From assembly GCF_024349785.1 (NCBI RefSeq), contig NZ_AP018818.1, positions 891,823 through 955,822 on the forward strand: DNA of 64,000 nt. The letters are read 5' to 3'. Shown one piece after another: positions 1 to 9,009 of this stretch. The first letter of the stretch is position 1. Each line of letters opens with the position of its first letter. A model generated the notes under the pieces. It searched no databases, was not told the origin of the DNA, and was given only the letters and a program-made list of their open reading frames with translations. This DNA comes from Sphingomonas bisphenolicum. GTDB lineage: Bacteria > Pseudomonadota > Alphaproteobacteria > Sphingomonadales > Sphingomonadaceae. Position numbers and translations under genes: made by a program.

Positions 1-1
1 C

Positions 2-847
2 TTCCCCGCGCTTTTCTACATCGTCAGTCCCGGCGGCTATGGCGCCGGGACGTGGACTGGCATCCATAGCCGGATCGAAGGCATCGACAACAGCGTCATC
101 GGCAACGACTGGTTACGGGACAATATCCAGCAAGGGCACGGCCCGCTGGGCGCGGCCTATCCCGATGTTTCCTATGGGATGGAAGGGGATACGCCGGCTT
201 ATCTGTCCTTACTGCCCAATGGACTGAGCGATCCGGACCACCCGGACTGGGGCGGCTGGGGAGGGCGGTATGAATTCTACGTGCCCGCCGCCGCGGCGAC
301 CGACCCCAATGGCTTTACAGGTGGGGTGCCGATCGAACAGGAGACACGGCCGATCTGGACCAACGCGACCGATGCCGTGGCGCCGTTGACCCGTAACGCG
401 ACCGGGCGCGCGGTTGCGCCCGCCGAACGGTCGATCAGGGATTTTCGCGCCACGCTCTGGCGCTGGCGAACGGATTTTCAGAACGACTTCGCCGCGCGGA
501 TGGACTGGGCGATCAAGGCCTATAAGGACGCCAATCATCCACCGAAGGTCCAACTCGCGCATCCCGACCGGATGACGGTGAAGGCCGGACAGCGTTTCTT
601 CCTGAGCGGTCTGGGCACGACAGACCCTGACGGGGACAGCCTGAGCTATTATTGGCTCCATTATCCCGAAGTGGGTGGCTGGGCGTCGGCGATTCCGTCG
701 GGGATCGCGCCGAATATCGTGACGGTCGATTTTACCGCTCCGATGGTCAAGGAGCGACGCGAGGCGCATTTCATCTTGTCGGTCACAGATAAGGGAACGC
801 CGCCTGTTACCCGGTACCGACGCGTGATTGTGACGATCGAACCCTGA
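2..847 (+). CDS. DUF1593 / nucleoside-hydrolase-like secreted protein (3' part)
   Basis: The frame is open from the first bases of the window, so the N-terminus is missing; 281 residues remain. The visible part begins FPALFYIVSPGGYGAGTW and contains a GGWGGRYEFY segment, which fits the family with a nucleoside-hydrolase-like domain (DUF1593, also called cellulose-binding Sde182-like). The last ~90 residues (from about NHPPKVQL, then TDPDGDSLSYYW) look like the C-terminal Ig-like domain of the same proteins. Family members are secreted and occur in polysaccharide loci; the substrate is not known. It lies 39 nt upstream of a beta-helix protein on the same strand, so the two are probably one transcript. 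The family call is fairly sure, the function is not. Confidence 0.75.
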   Translation, partial: FPALFYIVSPGGYGAGTWTGIHSRIEGIDNSVIGNDWLRDNIQQGHGPLGAAYPDVSYGMEGDTPAYLSLLPNGLSDPDHPDWGGWGGRYEFYVPAAAATDPNGFTGGVPIEQETRPIWTNATDAVAPLTRNATGRAVAPAERSIRDFRATLWRWRTDFQNDFAARMDWAIKAYKDANHPPKVQLAHPDRMTVKAGQRFFLSGLGTTDPDGDSLSYYWLHYPEVGGWASAIPSGIAPNIVTVDFTAPMVKERREAHFILSVTDKGTPPVTRYRRVIVTIEP

Positions 848-886
848 ATGGGATAGCCAAAGATGACGGATGAGCGGAGGAAGTGG

Positions 887-2989
887 ATGCGGATGCGGTG
901 GTCTCTCATATGCGCGGCCCTTGCAGGCTGGCCGTTCCCGACAGGGGCGCAATTGCCCGCGATGCCGGACATCCCACAGGTCGGCGCGCGTGACCGTCAG
1001 GCTGGGGATCATCTGCGGATCGTCATTCCCAACCGCCCCGACGCCGCGCCGCTGGTCGTGCATGTTTCTCCAAAAGGATCGGACGATGGGGACGGGTCAG
1101 CCACGAGACCCTTCGCCTCGCTGGTCCGTGCCCAGCAGGCGGTGCGGATGCTCAATCATGATCACGATGTCACCGTGGCGCTGGCCGAAGGCGTTTATCG
1201 CCTGCAGGCGCCGCTCCGTTTCAACGCCAGAGACGGTGGGCAAAACGGCTACACCGTACGTTGGGAAGGCGCGCCCGGTCTGCGCACCATGCTGTCCGGC
1301 GGCGCCCCGGTCACGGGCTGGAGCCAAATCGACAAGCAGCGCGATATCTGGGTCGCGCGCGTGCCGGTCGGCATGGACCCGCGACAATTGAGCGTTGCCG
1401 GGCGATTGGTCCAGCGTGCGTCGGTGGAAATTCCCCGATCGGCGGTGGCCTTCCATCCATGGGGTCTGGAAATCCGTGACCCTGCTTGGCGATTTCTCGC
1501 AAAATTGCCTGATCAGGGCAGGCTGGAAGTCGAAGGGATGAGCTGGTTCACCCATCGCCATGCGGTGGTGGATCATATCGACGGCGACAGGATCGTGATG
1601 CGGCAGCCTGGCTGGCGCAACAATCTGGTCGGATATGACACGCTTGCCCGTCCGGTTTCGGTAGAGGTGGCCCGCATGTTCCTAGTGAATGCCTTGGCAT
1701 TTCTGCGCGATCCGGGCCAGTGGTTCGTCGATCCCAAGGCCGGGCAGCTTTATTATAAGCCGATGCCGGGCGAGAATATGAGCCGGATCGAAGTGGTCCT
1801 GCCGCATCTGGACCATCTGGTTTCCATCGCTGGCACCTATGAGGATCCCGTTCGGGATCTGGAATTTCGTCGGCTCCATTTCAGCCATACGAGTTGGCGA
1901 CGCCCGTCCGGGCCGGATGGCTATGCCAGTCAACAGAGCGGCGCCTACCTTGCAGGCGAACTTGTCGATTACCCGGCCGATCCCATCCGCGATTGCAGTT
2001 GGGGGTGCTGGTCGTTCGAACGGATGCGCAATCGTTGGAGTCAGCAACCTGCTGCCGTGCAGCTTGCAGCAGCGCGGCGCATCGTCTTTGACGAAGATCG
2101 ATTTTCCGAACTGGGGCAGATCGCGCTGGGTATCGGCAACAATCCGGAGGCCAATGATAGCGGCATTGGTTTTGGCGCGGCGGCGATCGAGGTGACGAAC
2201 AGTGAATTTATCGATCTGGCCGGGGGAGCGATCATGGCGGGCGGGGTGCAGCCTGACGCCCATCATCCCTCGCGTCCGGAGATGGGATTGCGCGATATCG
2301 TCATTCGCAACAATCGCATCAAAGGTGTTTCGCACGACTATAAAGAGCAATCGGCCATTCTTGTGACCTATGCCTCTGCTACGATCATCATGAACAGTGA
2401 TGTGTCCGACACGCCCTATGACGGCATAGATATAGGCTGGGGATGGGGTGCCAATGATCCTGGTGGAAGCGCGGAATATTGGCGAAAACAGCGTGGATAT
2501 TATGATCAGCCGGGAAATATCGTATATGACACGCCAACGACGCTGCGCGATACGGTCGTGAAGGGAAATCGTGTGGGACGGGTGAAGCAATGGTTCCCCG
2601 ATGGCGGCGCAATCTATCATCTGTCTGCTGATCCAGGCGGCCTGATCGCGGAAAATTATATATATGATGTCACAGGGGCCGGGGGCATCGCCATCTATCT
2701 TGATGAAGGTTCGCGCTATGTGACCGTACGTAACAATGTCATCGATAATGTGGGTGGGGTGTGGTTGAATCTCAACACCCAGTCTCATATTGCTCCCAAA
2801 CGCACCGCGTTGGACAATGTAGCAACGCAGAATTGGTATAATGGTGGAAAGATAAATGGGGAATGGAGCAAATATCTTAATAATATTGAAAATGACAATG
2901 TGAAAGTTACAGGCAATAGCTGGCCGATCGAGGCAAGGAAGATTATTGATTCAAGCGGAGTGCGGGGTACGTCACCGACGAGGCCTTAG
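887..2989 (+). CDS. Secreted right-handed beta-helix protein, GH141-like
   Basis: The 700-residue product starts with a signal peptide (MRMRWSLICAALAGW, cleavage near GAQ). It then has the VHVSPKGSDDGDGSATRPF opening typical of right-handed parallel beta-helix glycosidases, and many short repeat turns such as IVIRNNRIKGV and VTVRNNVIDNV. The architecture resembles GH141 enzymes (fucosidase or xylanase activities), but I cannot fix a substrate or catalytic residues. I chose the ATG at 887 because GGAGG lies 6 nt upstream and the signal peptide then starts cleanly; an ATG at 863 would add eight charged residues and has no ribosome site. The last ~200 nt are clearly poorer in GC than the rest. 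It probably acts with the upstream DUF1593 protein. Confidence 0.75.
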   Translation: MRMRWSLICAALAGWPFPTGAQLPAMPDIPQVGARDRQAGDHLRIVIPNRPDAAPLVVHVSPKGSDDGDGSATRPFASLVRAQQAVRMLNHDHDVTVALAEGVYRLQAPLRFNARDGGQNGYTVRWEGAPGLRTMLSGGAPVTGWSQIDKQRDIWVARVPVGMDPRQLSVAGRLVQRASVEIPRSAVAFHPWGLEIRDPAWRFLAKLPDQGRLEVEGMSWFTHRHAVVDHIDGDRIVMRQPGWRNNLVGYDTLARPVSVEVARMFLVNALAFLRDPGQWFVDPKAGQLYYKPMPGENMSRIEVVLPHLDHLVSIAGTYEDPVRDLEFRRLHFSHTSWRRPSGPDGYASQQSGAYLAGELVDYPADPIRDCSWGCWSFERMRNRWSQQPAAVQLAAARRIVFDEDRFSELGQIALGIGNNPEANDSGIGFGAAAIEVTNSEFIDLAGGAIMAGGVQPDAHHPSRPEMGLRDIVIRNNRIKGVSHDYKEQSAILVTYASATIIMNSDVSDTPYDGIDIGWGWGANDPGGSAEYWRKQRGYYDQPGNIVYDTPTTLRDTVVKGNRVGRVKQWFPDGGAIYHLSADPGGLIAENYIYDVTGAGGIAIYLDEGSRYVTVRNNVIDNVGGVWLNLNTQSHIAPKRTALDNVATQNWYNGGKINGEWSKYLNNIENDNVKVTGNSWPIEARKIIDSSGVRGTSPTRP

Positions 2990-3426
2990 CTGGAGAAGGC
3001 AGGATGGCGTTGGCCTGAGCCGCGATTGCAGGTTCTGCGGCGCGCGCGGACGGGTCTGCATGACGCGTAACGAGATCAGTGCAGGGCCGCACAATGTGCG
3101 GTCCATGTGGGGATGGTAAACACCAGGATCAGCGAAACCGTTGCGCTCATGCCACGGCACACGCGCTGCAGTCTCATTCTTGCGATGGGGCGCAGATGCT
3201 GCGGCGCTTCGGAATGAGGAACGAGCGCGTATAACGCCATTTCAGGCAATAAATGCGGACGGTGACCATGCACGGTGAGAATGAAGAAAATATCCGGGCA
3301 TAGGAGGCTTATCTCCGGATTTTCCCGGCATGACACCGCAGCGTGGATGAGGCCTTTGCGTTGTCTGCCTTGCGTCAATTTCAAGAAAGCCTATGGCCGC
3401 CGGCAGCAAAAAGAAAAGGAAAAATC
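2990..3426. other. Intergenic stretch with no recognised gene
   Basis: These 437 nt separate the beta-helix gene from the small HTH gene. A short inverted repeat (ggccgcac / gtgcggtcc, 3085-3104) could form a hairpin, but no T-tract follows. A 102-codon reverse frame crosses the region without a ribosome site or a recognisable family. Nothing else is supported. Confidence 0.4.
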
Positions 3427-3681
3427 ATGGCGGCCCTATCAGCGGATGAGCGGCGGGATCATTTTGCGCACTGTGTCCAGCTCTTTGGTGGCATCACATC
3501 CTTCTCGCGGCGCCTTGGCATCGACGAGCGGGCTATTCGCCGTTTTATCAACGGCGAGCGTGCTCTCAGTGACGGTCTGCTGGCAGACACCGCGACAGCA
3601 TTGCGCCAACTTATCGCCGAATCGACCGTTGCCGAAGAGCAAATCTCGCAGATGATGCGTGCCGAACCGCGTCCGCAATAG
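3427..3681 (+). CDS. Small helix-turn-helix protein
   Basis: The 84-residue product contains a segment that reads as a Cro/XRE-like helix-turn-helix: FGGITSFSRRLGIDERAIRR followed by FINGERALSDGLL. The rest is helical and charged. This is the usual form of a small sphingomonad DNA-binding protein; its target is unknown. The ATG at 3427 is preceded by AAGGAAAA at good spacing. An upstream in-frame start at 3343 would add 28 residues with no ribosome site. It stands alone, without phage genes or a toxin partner. Confidence 0.6.
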   Translation: MAALSADERRDHFAHCVQLFGGITSFSRRLGIDERAIRRFINGERALSDGLLADTATALRQLIAESTVAEEQISQMMRAEPRPQ

Positions 3682-3899
3682 GCAAGAACCGGGAACGGGT
3701 CGGAATACGGGCCTTTCGTTCCGCTGACAGTTTGGACACCCCGTGGCTTGGCAGGGCAAGGGGTTTGAGCCGCTGCTGCCGGGCCGCTTCATGGTTTGCG
3801 TTGGGACTTTGCGCTCGGTCAGCTTTGGAGCGCGGCCATGCCTCACTGCAACTGCGCGCGTGCATTCACGTCCCTGCAGCGTAGTGACCGCCCGCAGAC

Positions 3900-4090
3900 C
3901 AGCGGACCATGCGCTGACATAGGCCAACCCCCCTCCTGCCAACGCAACGTCCAGAATGGCATTCGCCTGATCGAGGGTCAGCGGACCGTCCAGCGCAACT
4001 TCCGGTTCCTGCCCGCATTGCGAGAACGCCCAGCGAGTGGACATGCCAAGTTCAGGGCCGCCGGTGCGAAAGTTGCCGGGTCGAACCGCG
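3900..4090 (-). pseudogene. Remnant of a LysR-family regulator
   Basis: Read on the reverse strand, about 60 codons recall the end of a LysR effector-binding domain: an RWAFSQCGQEPEV segment, then GPLTLDQANAILDVALAGGG and LAYVSAW. In LysR proteins this pattern (W-x-F, then D-x-x-x-x-L-x-x-A-L-x-G-x-G) sits near residue 200-250. No HTH domain precedes it and the expected C-terminal motif does not follow in any frame, so it is a fragment. The flanks 3682-3899 hold no recognisable gene. Confidence is limited because the match is by eye. Confidence 0.45.
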
Positions 4091-4112
4091 GCAACTACGG
4101 CGAGGCAGGGCG

Positions 4113-5333
4113 TTATTTGGCCGTCGTGCAGCGCGATGTCCGGACATTGCATCGCCAGGCCCTGGCGAAGGGAGCCAGATGATAGTCATTGGCATAGATA
4201 TTGGGCGCGGTGAGATAGTCGGTGGAGACGATCTGCGCGCCGCTGGCCAACGCAGCGTCCCTGCGCGCGCCATCATTGTTCCGCGCATCGGCCGTGTCGA
4301 TGTCGGCGCGGGTGCGGACGAGATAGCCTTTCTGCACGGCGTCGCGGATATCGGCGCCGCGCGTCAGGGCGTTGTCGAAGAGCATGAATGCCGTGTGGGC
4401 CATACCCGCCTTGCCCTGCACGAAGGCCATGCGTCCTTGCAATGAGGGGCGACCGTCAAGATAGGGGGCAAAGGCAGGGAGGTTCATGCCCGGCACCAGA
4501 TAGAGGAACAGGAACTTGCCCCGCGCCTGCGCCACGGTCGGCCAGCGCCTGGCCAGTGCGGCGGCCTCCAGCGTGGGCATGTCGCCGCGCAGGTCGTCGG
4601 GCGTGAAAACCTTGTCCCGGCCCAGGATCGTGCGAATGCTGTCATCGACTTCCTCGAACGCGGCCTTGTCGAACGGCGGTACGGCCGTCGCGCCGGGGAT
4701 AGCCTTGTCCAGGCCCGACAACTTGGGTTCCAGCAGAATGAAGACCGGGCTGTGGTTCGGCTCTGAATCCGACCATTGTTTCAGGATCGTCAGGCAGGAT
4801 TTGAGCGTCGGGCACTGGCTGCGGAAATCAAGGTCGGCGACATGGAAGACCTTCATGCCGGGCTTGGCGAGTTCGTCACGATAGATGGGCGCGAGATCGG
4901 TGGCACCCTGTTCGCGCAACTGTCGATAGGGCAGCGGATCGGCATAGGCGCCGCCCTTGGGATCGGGCTGCATGTCGATTTCCAGGCTGCGCACGCCGCT
5001 GCGCAACTGCGCCTGAATTGGCATCTGCACATAGTCGAGGGTCTTGGCCATGTCGGTGATGCCACCGGGATGCTCGTCCTGCATAGCGGCCGCCTTTTCA
5101 GGCGACAGGGTCTTGACCATCGACTGCATCAGCGTGGCGAGGCGCGGCGCCATCAGCGCTATGACGCGCGGGTCGGCGGGCATGGCATAGCTGTTATGGG
5201 TGCCTACCACCTGGATCTGGTTGATCTGCAGCGCGTCTTCGTTCGGCGCGGCAGAGGGTTGCGGGGCCTGGGCCACCGCCACCCCTGAAAGGAGCGCAGC
5301 GGCAGCCAGACTGCCGACGATGTAGTTTTTCAT
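4113..5333 (-). CDS. Secreted PI-PLC-like phosphodiesterase
   Basis: The 406-residue protein has a signal peptide (MKNYIVGSLAAAALLSGVAVA) and the first catalytic motif of phosphatidylinositol-specific phospholipase C-like enzymes, VVGTHNSY, at about residues 42-49. A second block, KVFHVADLDFRSQCPTLKS, carries the other expected histidine, and FILLEPK follows. This fits the calcium-dependent PI-PLC-C1 type found in bacteria (PF16670). It should cleave a phosphodiester, such as a glycerophosphoinositide, in the periplasm or outside the cell. It starts 23 nt after the TBDR gene, so the two are almost surely one operon: the receptor may import the product or bring substrate to the enzyme. The real substrate is not known. 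Confidence 0.8.
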   Translation of the reverse strand: MKNYIVGSLAAAALLSGVAVAQAPQPSAAPNEDALQINQIQVVGTHNSYAMPADPRVIALMAPRLATLMQSMVKTLSPEKAAAMQDEHPGGITDMAKTLDYVQMPIQAQLRSGVRSLEIDMQPDPKGGAYADPLPYRQLREQGATDLAPIYRDELAKPGMKVFHVADLDFRSQCPTLKSCLTILKQWSDSEPNHSPVFILLEPKLSGLDKAIPGATAVPPFDKAAFEEVDDSIRTILGRDKVFTPDDLRGDMPTLEAAALARRWPTVAQARGKFLFLYLVPGMNLPAFAPYLDGRPSLQGRMAFVQGKAGMAHTAFMLFDNALTRGADIRDAVQKGYLVRTRADIDTADARNNDGARRDAALASGAQIVSTDYLTAPNIYANDYHLAPFARAWRCNVRTSRCTTAK

Positions 5334-5356
5334 GATGGGTGTTTCCGGTCCGATAA

Positions 5357-7636
5357 TCAGAAGCTGACGTTGACGAAGCCGCCAACCGTGCGACGGGCAT
5401 TGGGCGATGTGTAGTGAAGCAGGCCGAGCGCACCGTAATTCTGCCAGCCGGTCGAGAAATAGGTGTCGAACAGGTTGCGGGCATAGACGCCGAACTCGAC
5501 CGTCTTACTGGGCAGCGCGAAGGTCAGGCGGGTGTTGACCAGGCCATAGCTCGGCACGTTAGAGTAGGCCGGCTGGCCCACCACGGTCCAATATTCGCTG
5601 CGATAGGCATAGTCGGCATGGGCGCGCACTTCGAAACCGGGGCCGAATTCGGTTTCATAGTCGATCGCCGCCGTGCCCGACCATTTGGGCGAGTTGGTCA
5701 GGCGCGATCCGGTATAGTCGGTCGTGGCGTTGTAGACATAGTCGGTGAACTTGGCGTCGGTATAGCTGAGCGCGCCTGACAGGGTCAGGCCGCGCACCGG
5801 CTGGACCGCGATATTGCCTTCCACGCCCTGCGTGCGCAGGCCACCGGCGTTGCCGATCACCGTCGCGTCCAGCAGGCCGCCATTGCCATCGGGAATCTTG
5901 GTCAGGATGGTCGCCTGGAAGTCCTTGAAGTCCGAGCGGAAAATATCGACGTTCACGCGCAAACGGCGGCCGAACCATTCGGACTTGATGCCCGCCTCCC
6001 ATGCCTTGACCGTTTCATCGCGATAGGGCGCATATTTGTTGCCGACAAAGGCGATTCCCGCCGGTTTGTAGCCGGTCGAATAGCTCGCATAGAGCATGAC
6101 ATTGTCGGTGACCTGGAATTGCGGAGCGATGCGATACGAGAAGTTGTCGCCCGACACCTTGCCATAGTCGATGGTGGGGGCGGCGCTCGATCCGACGAAG
6201 ATCGGCGTATAGCCCGCGATCGGCACGGGATCGACGGTGATGAAGTCCAGACCCTGTGAGTTGTTATCGTGGGTGTAGCGGCCACCCAGCGTCAGGCTGA
6301 GCCGGTCCGAAATGTTGAATTTGAGCTGGCCGAAGGCGGCCATCGTCTCGTTCTGTGCGTCGAAGCGGGAAGCGTTTGCGTCCACCCCGATCGCGCCGGT
6401 CAGCGCGAACAACCTCGGTGCGGGTACGCCGTTAGTGTACAACGGCGCACCGAGCGTACCCCATTGCAACTGCACCTGGCGCGCGCGCAGGTCGTTGTAG
6501 AAGCCGCCGACCAGCCATTCAACGAACCCGCCGGTGGGGGAGGCGAGATGGATTTCCTGGCTGACCTTTTGCGTATCCAGATAACCGTTATTGAACGGGA
6601 TATAGGCATAACGATCGACAGGTACGAGGCTGGCGGGGGTCGCATTGTCATAGCGCGTGACGCGATAGGCGGTGATCGAGGTCAGGTCGAGATCGCCAAG
6701 CTTGGCGTTCAGGCGCAGCGACGTGCCCCATTCCTCGGTCGTGATCTGGCCAAAGGACGAGTCGGCCGTGTCGGCGCTCTTCGGGCCGGGGAAGACGCCC
6801 AGTTCATTGAGGATCGCGGTGACGGCGGCGGGCTGGCCAGAGACCGGCGTGCGCACGCTGCTGTCCCAATGATAGGCATAGTCGCCCGACAGCATCAGGT
6901 TGAACTTGTCTGATGGTTCCAGATACAGCTTGGCGCGGCCGCCATATTCATGCTGTGATCCTACCTTGCGGTTCAGCGTCACGTTGCGGCCGAAGCCGTC
7001 ATACGCCTGGTCGAAACCCGATACGCGCAATGCGGCGATCGGCCCCAGCGGGATATTCACCGTGCCGTTCAGGATGCGCTCGTCATGCTCGCCGAAGCTG
7101 GCGCTGGCTTTTACGGAGGTATCGCCGATCCTGGGCTTGCCGGTGGTCACCGCGATGACGCCGGATGTGGCGTTCTTCCCGAACAACGTGCCCTGTGGCC
7201 CCATCAGCACATCGACGCGCTCGATATCGACCAGTCCGGTCAAGCCATTGGCGCGCTGGCCGTCCATCACGACATCGTCGACCACGACACTGACCGACTT
7301 TGCGTTGGAAAAGTCGAAGGAGGTGCTGCCGACGCCGCGGATCTGGAAGGCGGCGCCCTGCGTCGGATCATATTGCACGCCCGGCATGGTATATTGAAGG
7401 TCGGTGACGGAGGTGTAGCCGGCCTTGGCCAGCGTCTCACCGCTGATCGACTGGATCGCCAATGGCACCTTCTGGCTGCTTTCGGCGCGGCGCTCGGCGG
7501 TCACCACGATTTCCGTGAGGCCTGTATCCTCCGCAGCTTCCTGCGCCTGGGCGATTCCCGCACCGAAGGGCGCGGCGGCGCCCATCAGCATTGTAGAAAC
7601 CAGGTAAAAGGCGCGCTTTCCCTTGAGAATTGACAT
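5357..7636 (-). CDS. TonB-dependent receptor (paired with PI-PLC)
   Basis: The 759-residue outer-membrane receptor has a signal peptide ending near AQAQ and a plug domain starting at TEIVVTAERRAESSQKVPLA. The typical LMGPQGTLFGKNATSGVI block follows, then a long beta-barrel ending in an aromatic residue (VNVSF). Such receptors use TonB/ExbBD energy to import large or scarce substrates. It is the first gene of a two-gene operon with the phospholipase and lies downstream of a tandem TetR gene on the same strand. The ATG has GGAG upstream. The 120-nt region in front carries an ATAGT-TCG-ACTAT inverted repeat that may be an operator. The substrate cannot be read from sequence. Confidence 0.9.
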   Translation of the reverse strand: MSILKGKRAFYLVSTMLMGAAAPFGAGIAQAQEAAEDTGLTEIVVTAERRAESSQKVPLAIQSISGETLAKAGYTSVTDLQYTMPGVQYDPTQGAAFQIRGVGSTSFDFSNAKSVSVVVDDVVMDGQRANGLTGLVDIERVDVLMGPQGTLFGKNATSGVIAVTTGKPRIGDTSVKASASFGEHDERILNGTVNIPLGPIAALRVSGFDQAYDGFGRNVTLNRKVGSQHEYGGRAKLYLEPSDKFNLMLSGDYAYHWDSSVRTPVSGQPAAVTAILNELGVFPGPKSADTADSSFGQITTEEWGTSLRLNAKLGDLDLTSITAYRVTRYDNATPASLVPVDRYAYIPFNNGYLDTQKVSQEIHLASPTGGFVEWLVGGFYNDLRARQVQLQWGTLGAPLYTNGVPAPRLFALTGAIGVDANASRFDAQNETMAAFGQLKFNISDRLSLTLGGRYTHDNNSQGLDFITVDPVPIAGYTPIFVGSSAAPTIDYGKVSGDNFSYRIAPQFQVTDNVMLYASYSTGYKPAGIAFVGNKYAPYRDETVKAWEAGIKSEWFGRRLRVNVDIFRSDFKDFQATILTKIPDGNGGLLDATVIGNAGGLRTQGVEGNIAVQPVRGLTLSGALSYTDAKFTDYVYNATTDYTGSRLTNSPKWSGTAAIDYETEFGPGFEVRAHADYAYRSEYWTVVGQPAYSNVPSYGLVNTRLTFALPSKTVEFGVYARNLFDTYFSTGWQNYGALGLLHYTSPNARRTVGGFVNVSF

Positions 7637-7702
7637 GATTTTTGCTCCGTCCCTGCAAATGTTGGGGCGGCACTAGGGCTGATTGGTGACGGTTTTAAGA
7701 CG

Positions 7703-7715
7703 ATAGTTCGACTAT
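7703..7715. promoter_or_regulatory. Inverted repeat in the TBDR promoter region
   Basis: ATAGT-TCG-ACTAT is a perfect 5-bp inverted repeat with a 3-nt spacer in AT-rich DNA, 67 nt upstream of the TBDR start. A TetR-type gene lies immediately upstream, so this is a plausible operator. Proof is lacking, as there is only one copy. Confidence 0.35.
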
Positions 7716-7756
7716 AATATCTACCATAAAAGATAATTTAAAACGATCGTACTGCA

Positions 7757-8929
7757 TCACGCGAGAAGTGCGGTGACATCGGGGCCGGACAACGGCGCTT
7801 CTCCGACGGCCATTGCGCGGAGACCATTGCCGATCATCGCCATGACCATTGCCTGCACCCGCGCACGGTCGAAGCCGGGGGCGATGCCCAACCATTGGGC
7901 GACCTGAACATGCACATTTTCCGCGCGCCGCCGCCGCATATCGATCGCGAACGGTATGAAGTCGGGATTCCACAATGCGGTCAGGGCGCTGTCATGGGTC
8001 AGGCGGATCACATCGCCGCTGCCCGGTGCCGCGGCATTGGTCGCCCGGATATCCGCGCGCATCCGTCGATAGATGGCCTCCACCCCCGCGGAAAGTATGT
8101 CCCGCTGGGAAGGGTAATGATGCGCCACGCTGGATGCGGCCATGGCGCAGGCGTGGCCGACGACGCGATGCGATAGCGCGCCCACACCCTGTGCGATGAT
8201 GACGTCAGCGATATGGTCGGCGATGACAGCCTTGGCGCCCTCGGGTATTTCGGCCGCCTTGCCGAGTGCGGCGGCAGCCGGCACCGCCAGTCGGTCGACC
8301 AGATGCATATGCCATGCGTTCCGGTCGCCCCCGACCGGCAGGCTGTGGTCCCGCAGCAAGCCACGCACCGTGGAATGGCGCAACAGCCTATAATCCACAT
8401 TATCCGCCAGCAGCAGCGAAAAGGGCTGTTCGTCCAGGCAATAGCGCGCGACCCTTCGGCTCAGGCCCGGCCGGTCGGTCGGGACGCCCAGCAGATCGGT
8501 CCAGAGCTTCTCGCCATGGTCGAGCAAGATCCTCACGTCCGGCATCGCCCGGGCGTCCCGACTGGCGAGGAGCGCGAGTTCACAAGTGACGATCGCCGAC
8601 GTACGCCGCTCGGGCAGGTCGAGCCATTCGCAGATCAGGTCGGGCAGGATGTGCGCCGCGACAGGATCGACACCGGCCAGTCGTTCTCGCCAGCGATGCC
8701 CGACTGCGGTGAGCAGATCGATTTCCCGGTCCACGATCGCGCGGACCAGCGCCGCGCGATCGCCGATGCGGTAGCTGATCGAGCCTACGGATATGCCGGC
8801 CTCGTCGGCAACGGTGCGCAGGCTCATGCCGGACAGTCCCCGATGCGCGATGACGGTTCGGGCGGCGTCCAAAATAGCCGCGTTGCCTTCAAGACTACGG
8901 GTGGCGCTTCGATCGGGAGAACTGGTCAT
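7757..8929 (-). CDS. Tandem TetR-family regulator with two HTH domains
   Basis: The 390-residue product is about twice the usual TetR length. The first HTH unit is near residues 18-55 (ILDAARTVIAHRGLSGMSLR, then TVADEAGISVGSISYRIGDR). A second similar unit starts near residue 232 (IADVIIAQGVGALSHRVVGH, then AMAASSVAHHYPSQRDIL). It therefore looks like two TetR repressors fused head to tail. I chose the ATG at 8929; a GTG at 9007 would place the start 2 nt from the divergent MFS gene and leave no promoter space, though the ribosome site at 8929 is weak. It lies upstream of the TBDR-phospholipase operon on the same strand and divergent from the MFS gene, so either may be its target. The ligand is unknown. 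Confidence 0.75.
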   Translation of the reverse strand: MTSSPDRSATRSLEGNAAILDAARTVIAHRGLSGMSLRTVADEAGISVGSISYRIGDRAALVRAIVDREIDLLTAVGHRWRERLAGVDPVAAHILPDLICEWLDLPERRTSAIVTCELALLASRDARAMPDVRILLDHGEKLWTDLLGVPTDRPGLSRRVARYCLDEQPFSLLLADNVDYRLLRHSTVRGLLRDHSLPVGGDRNAWHMHLVDRLAVPAAAALGKAAEIPEGAKAVIADHIADVIIAQGVGALSHRVVGHACAMAASSVAHHYPSQRDILSAGVEAIYRRMRADIRATNAAAPGSGDVIRLTHDSALTALWNPDFIPFAIDMRRRRAENVHVQVAQWLGIAPGFDRARVQAMVMAMIGNGLRAMAVGEAPLSGPDVTALLA

Positions 8930-9009
8930 GCGCCATTGCATATCGTGTAGCGACGAACAGTCCAGCTTGACGCGTCGTCCCAATTCGGATTGTCGCCAGC
9001 CTGTCACGC

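Noticed and set aside
3076..3384. A possible small membrane protein on the reverse strand (102 codons)
   Set aside because: It has one hydrophobic patch but no ribosome site, no family match by eye, and runs into the HTH gene region.
3427..3681. Prophage or toxin-antitoxin origin of the small HTH gene
   Set aside because: No phage structural gene, integrase or partner gene lies nearby.
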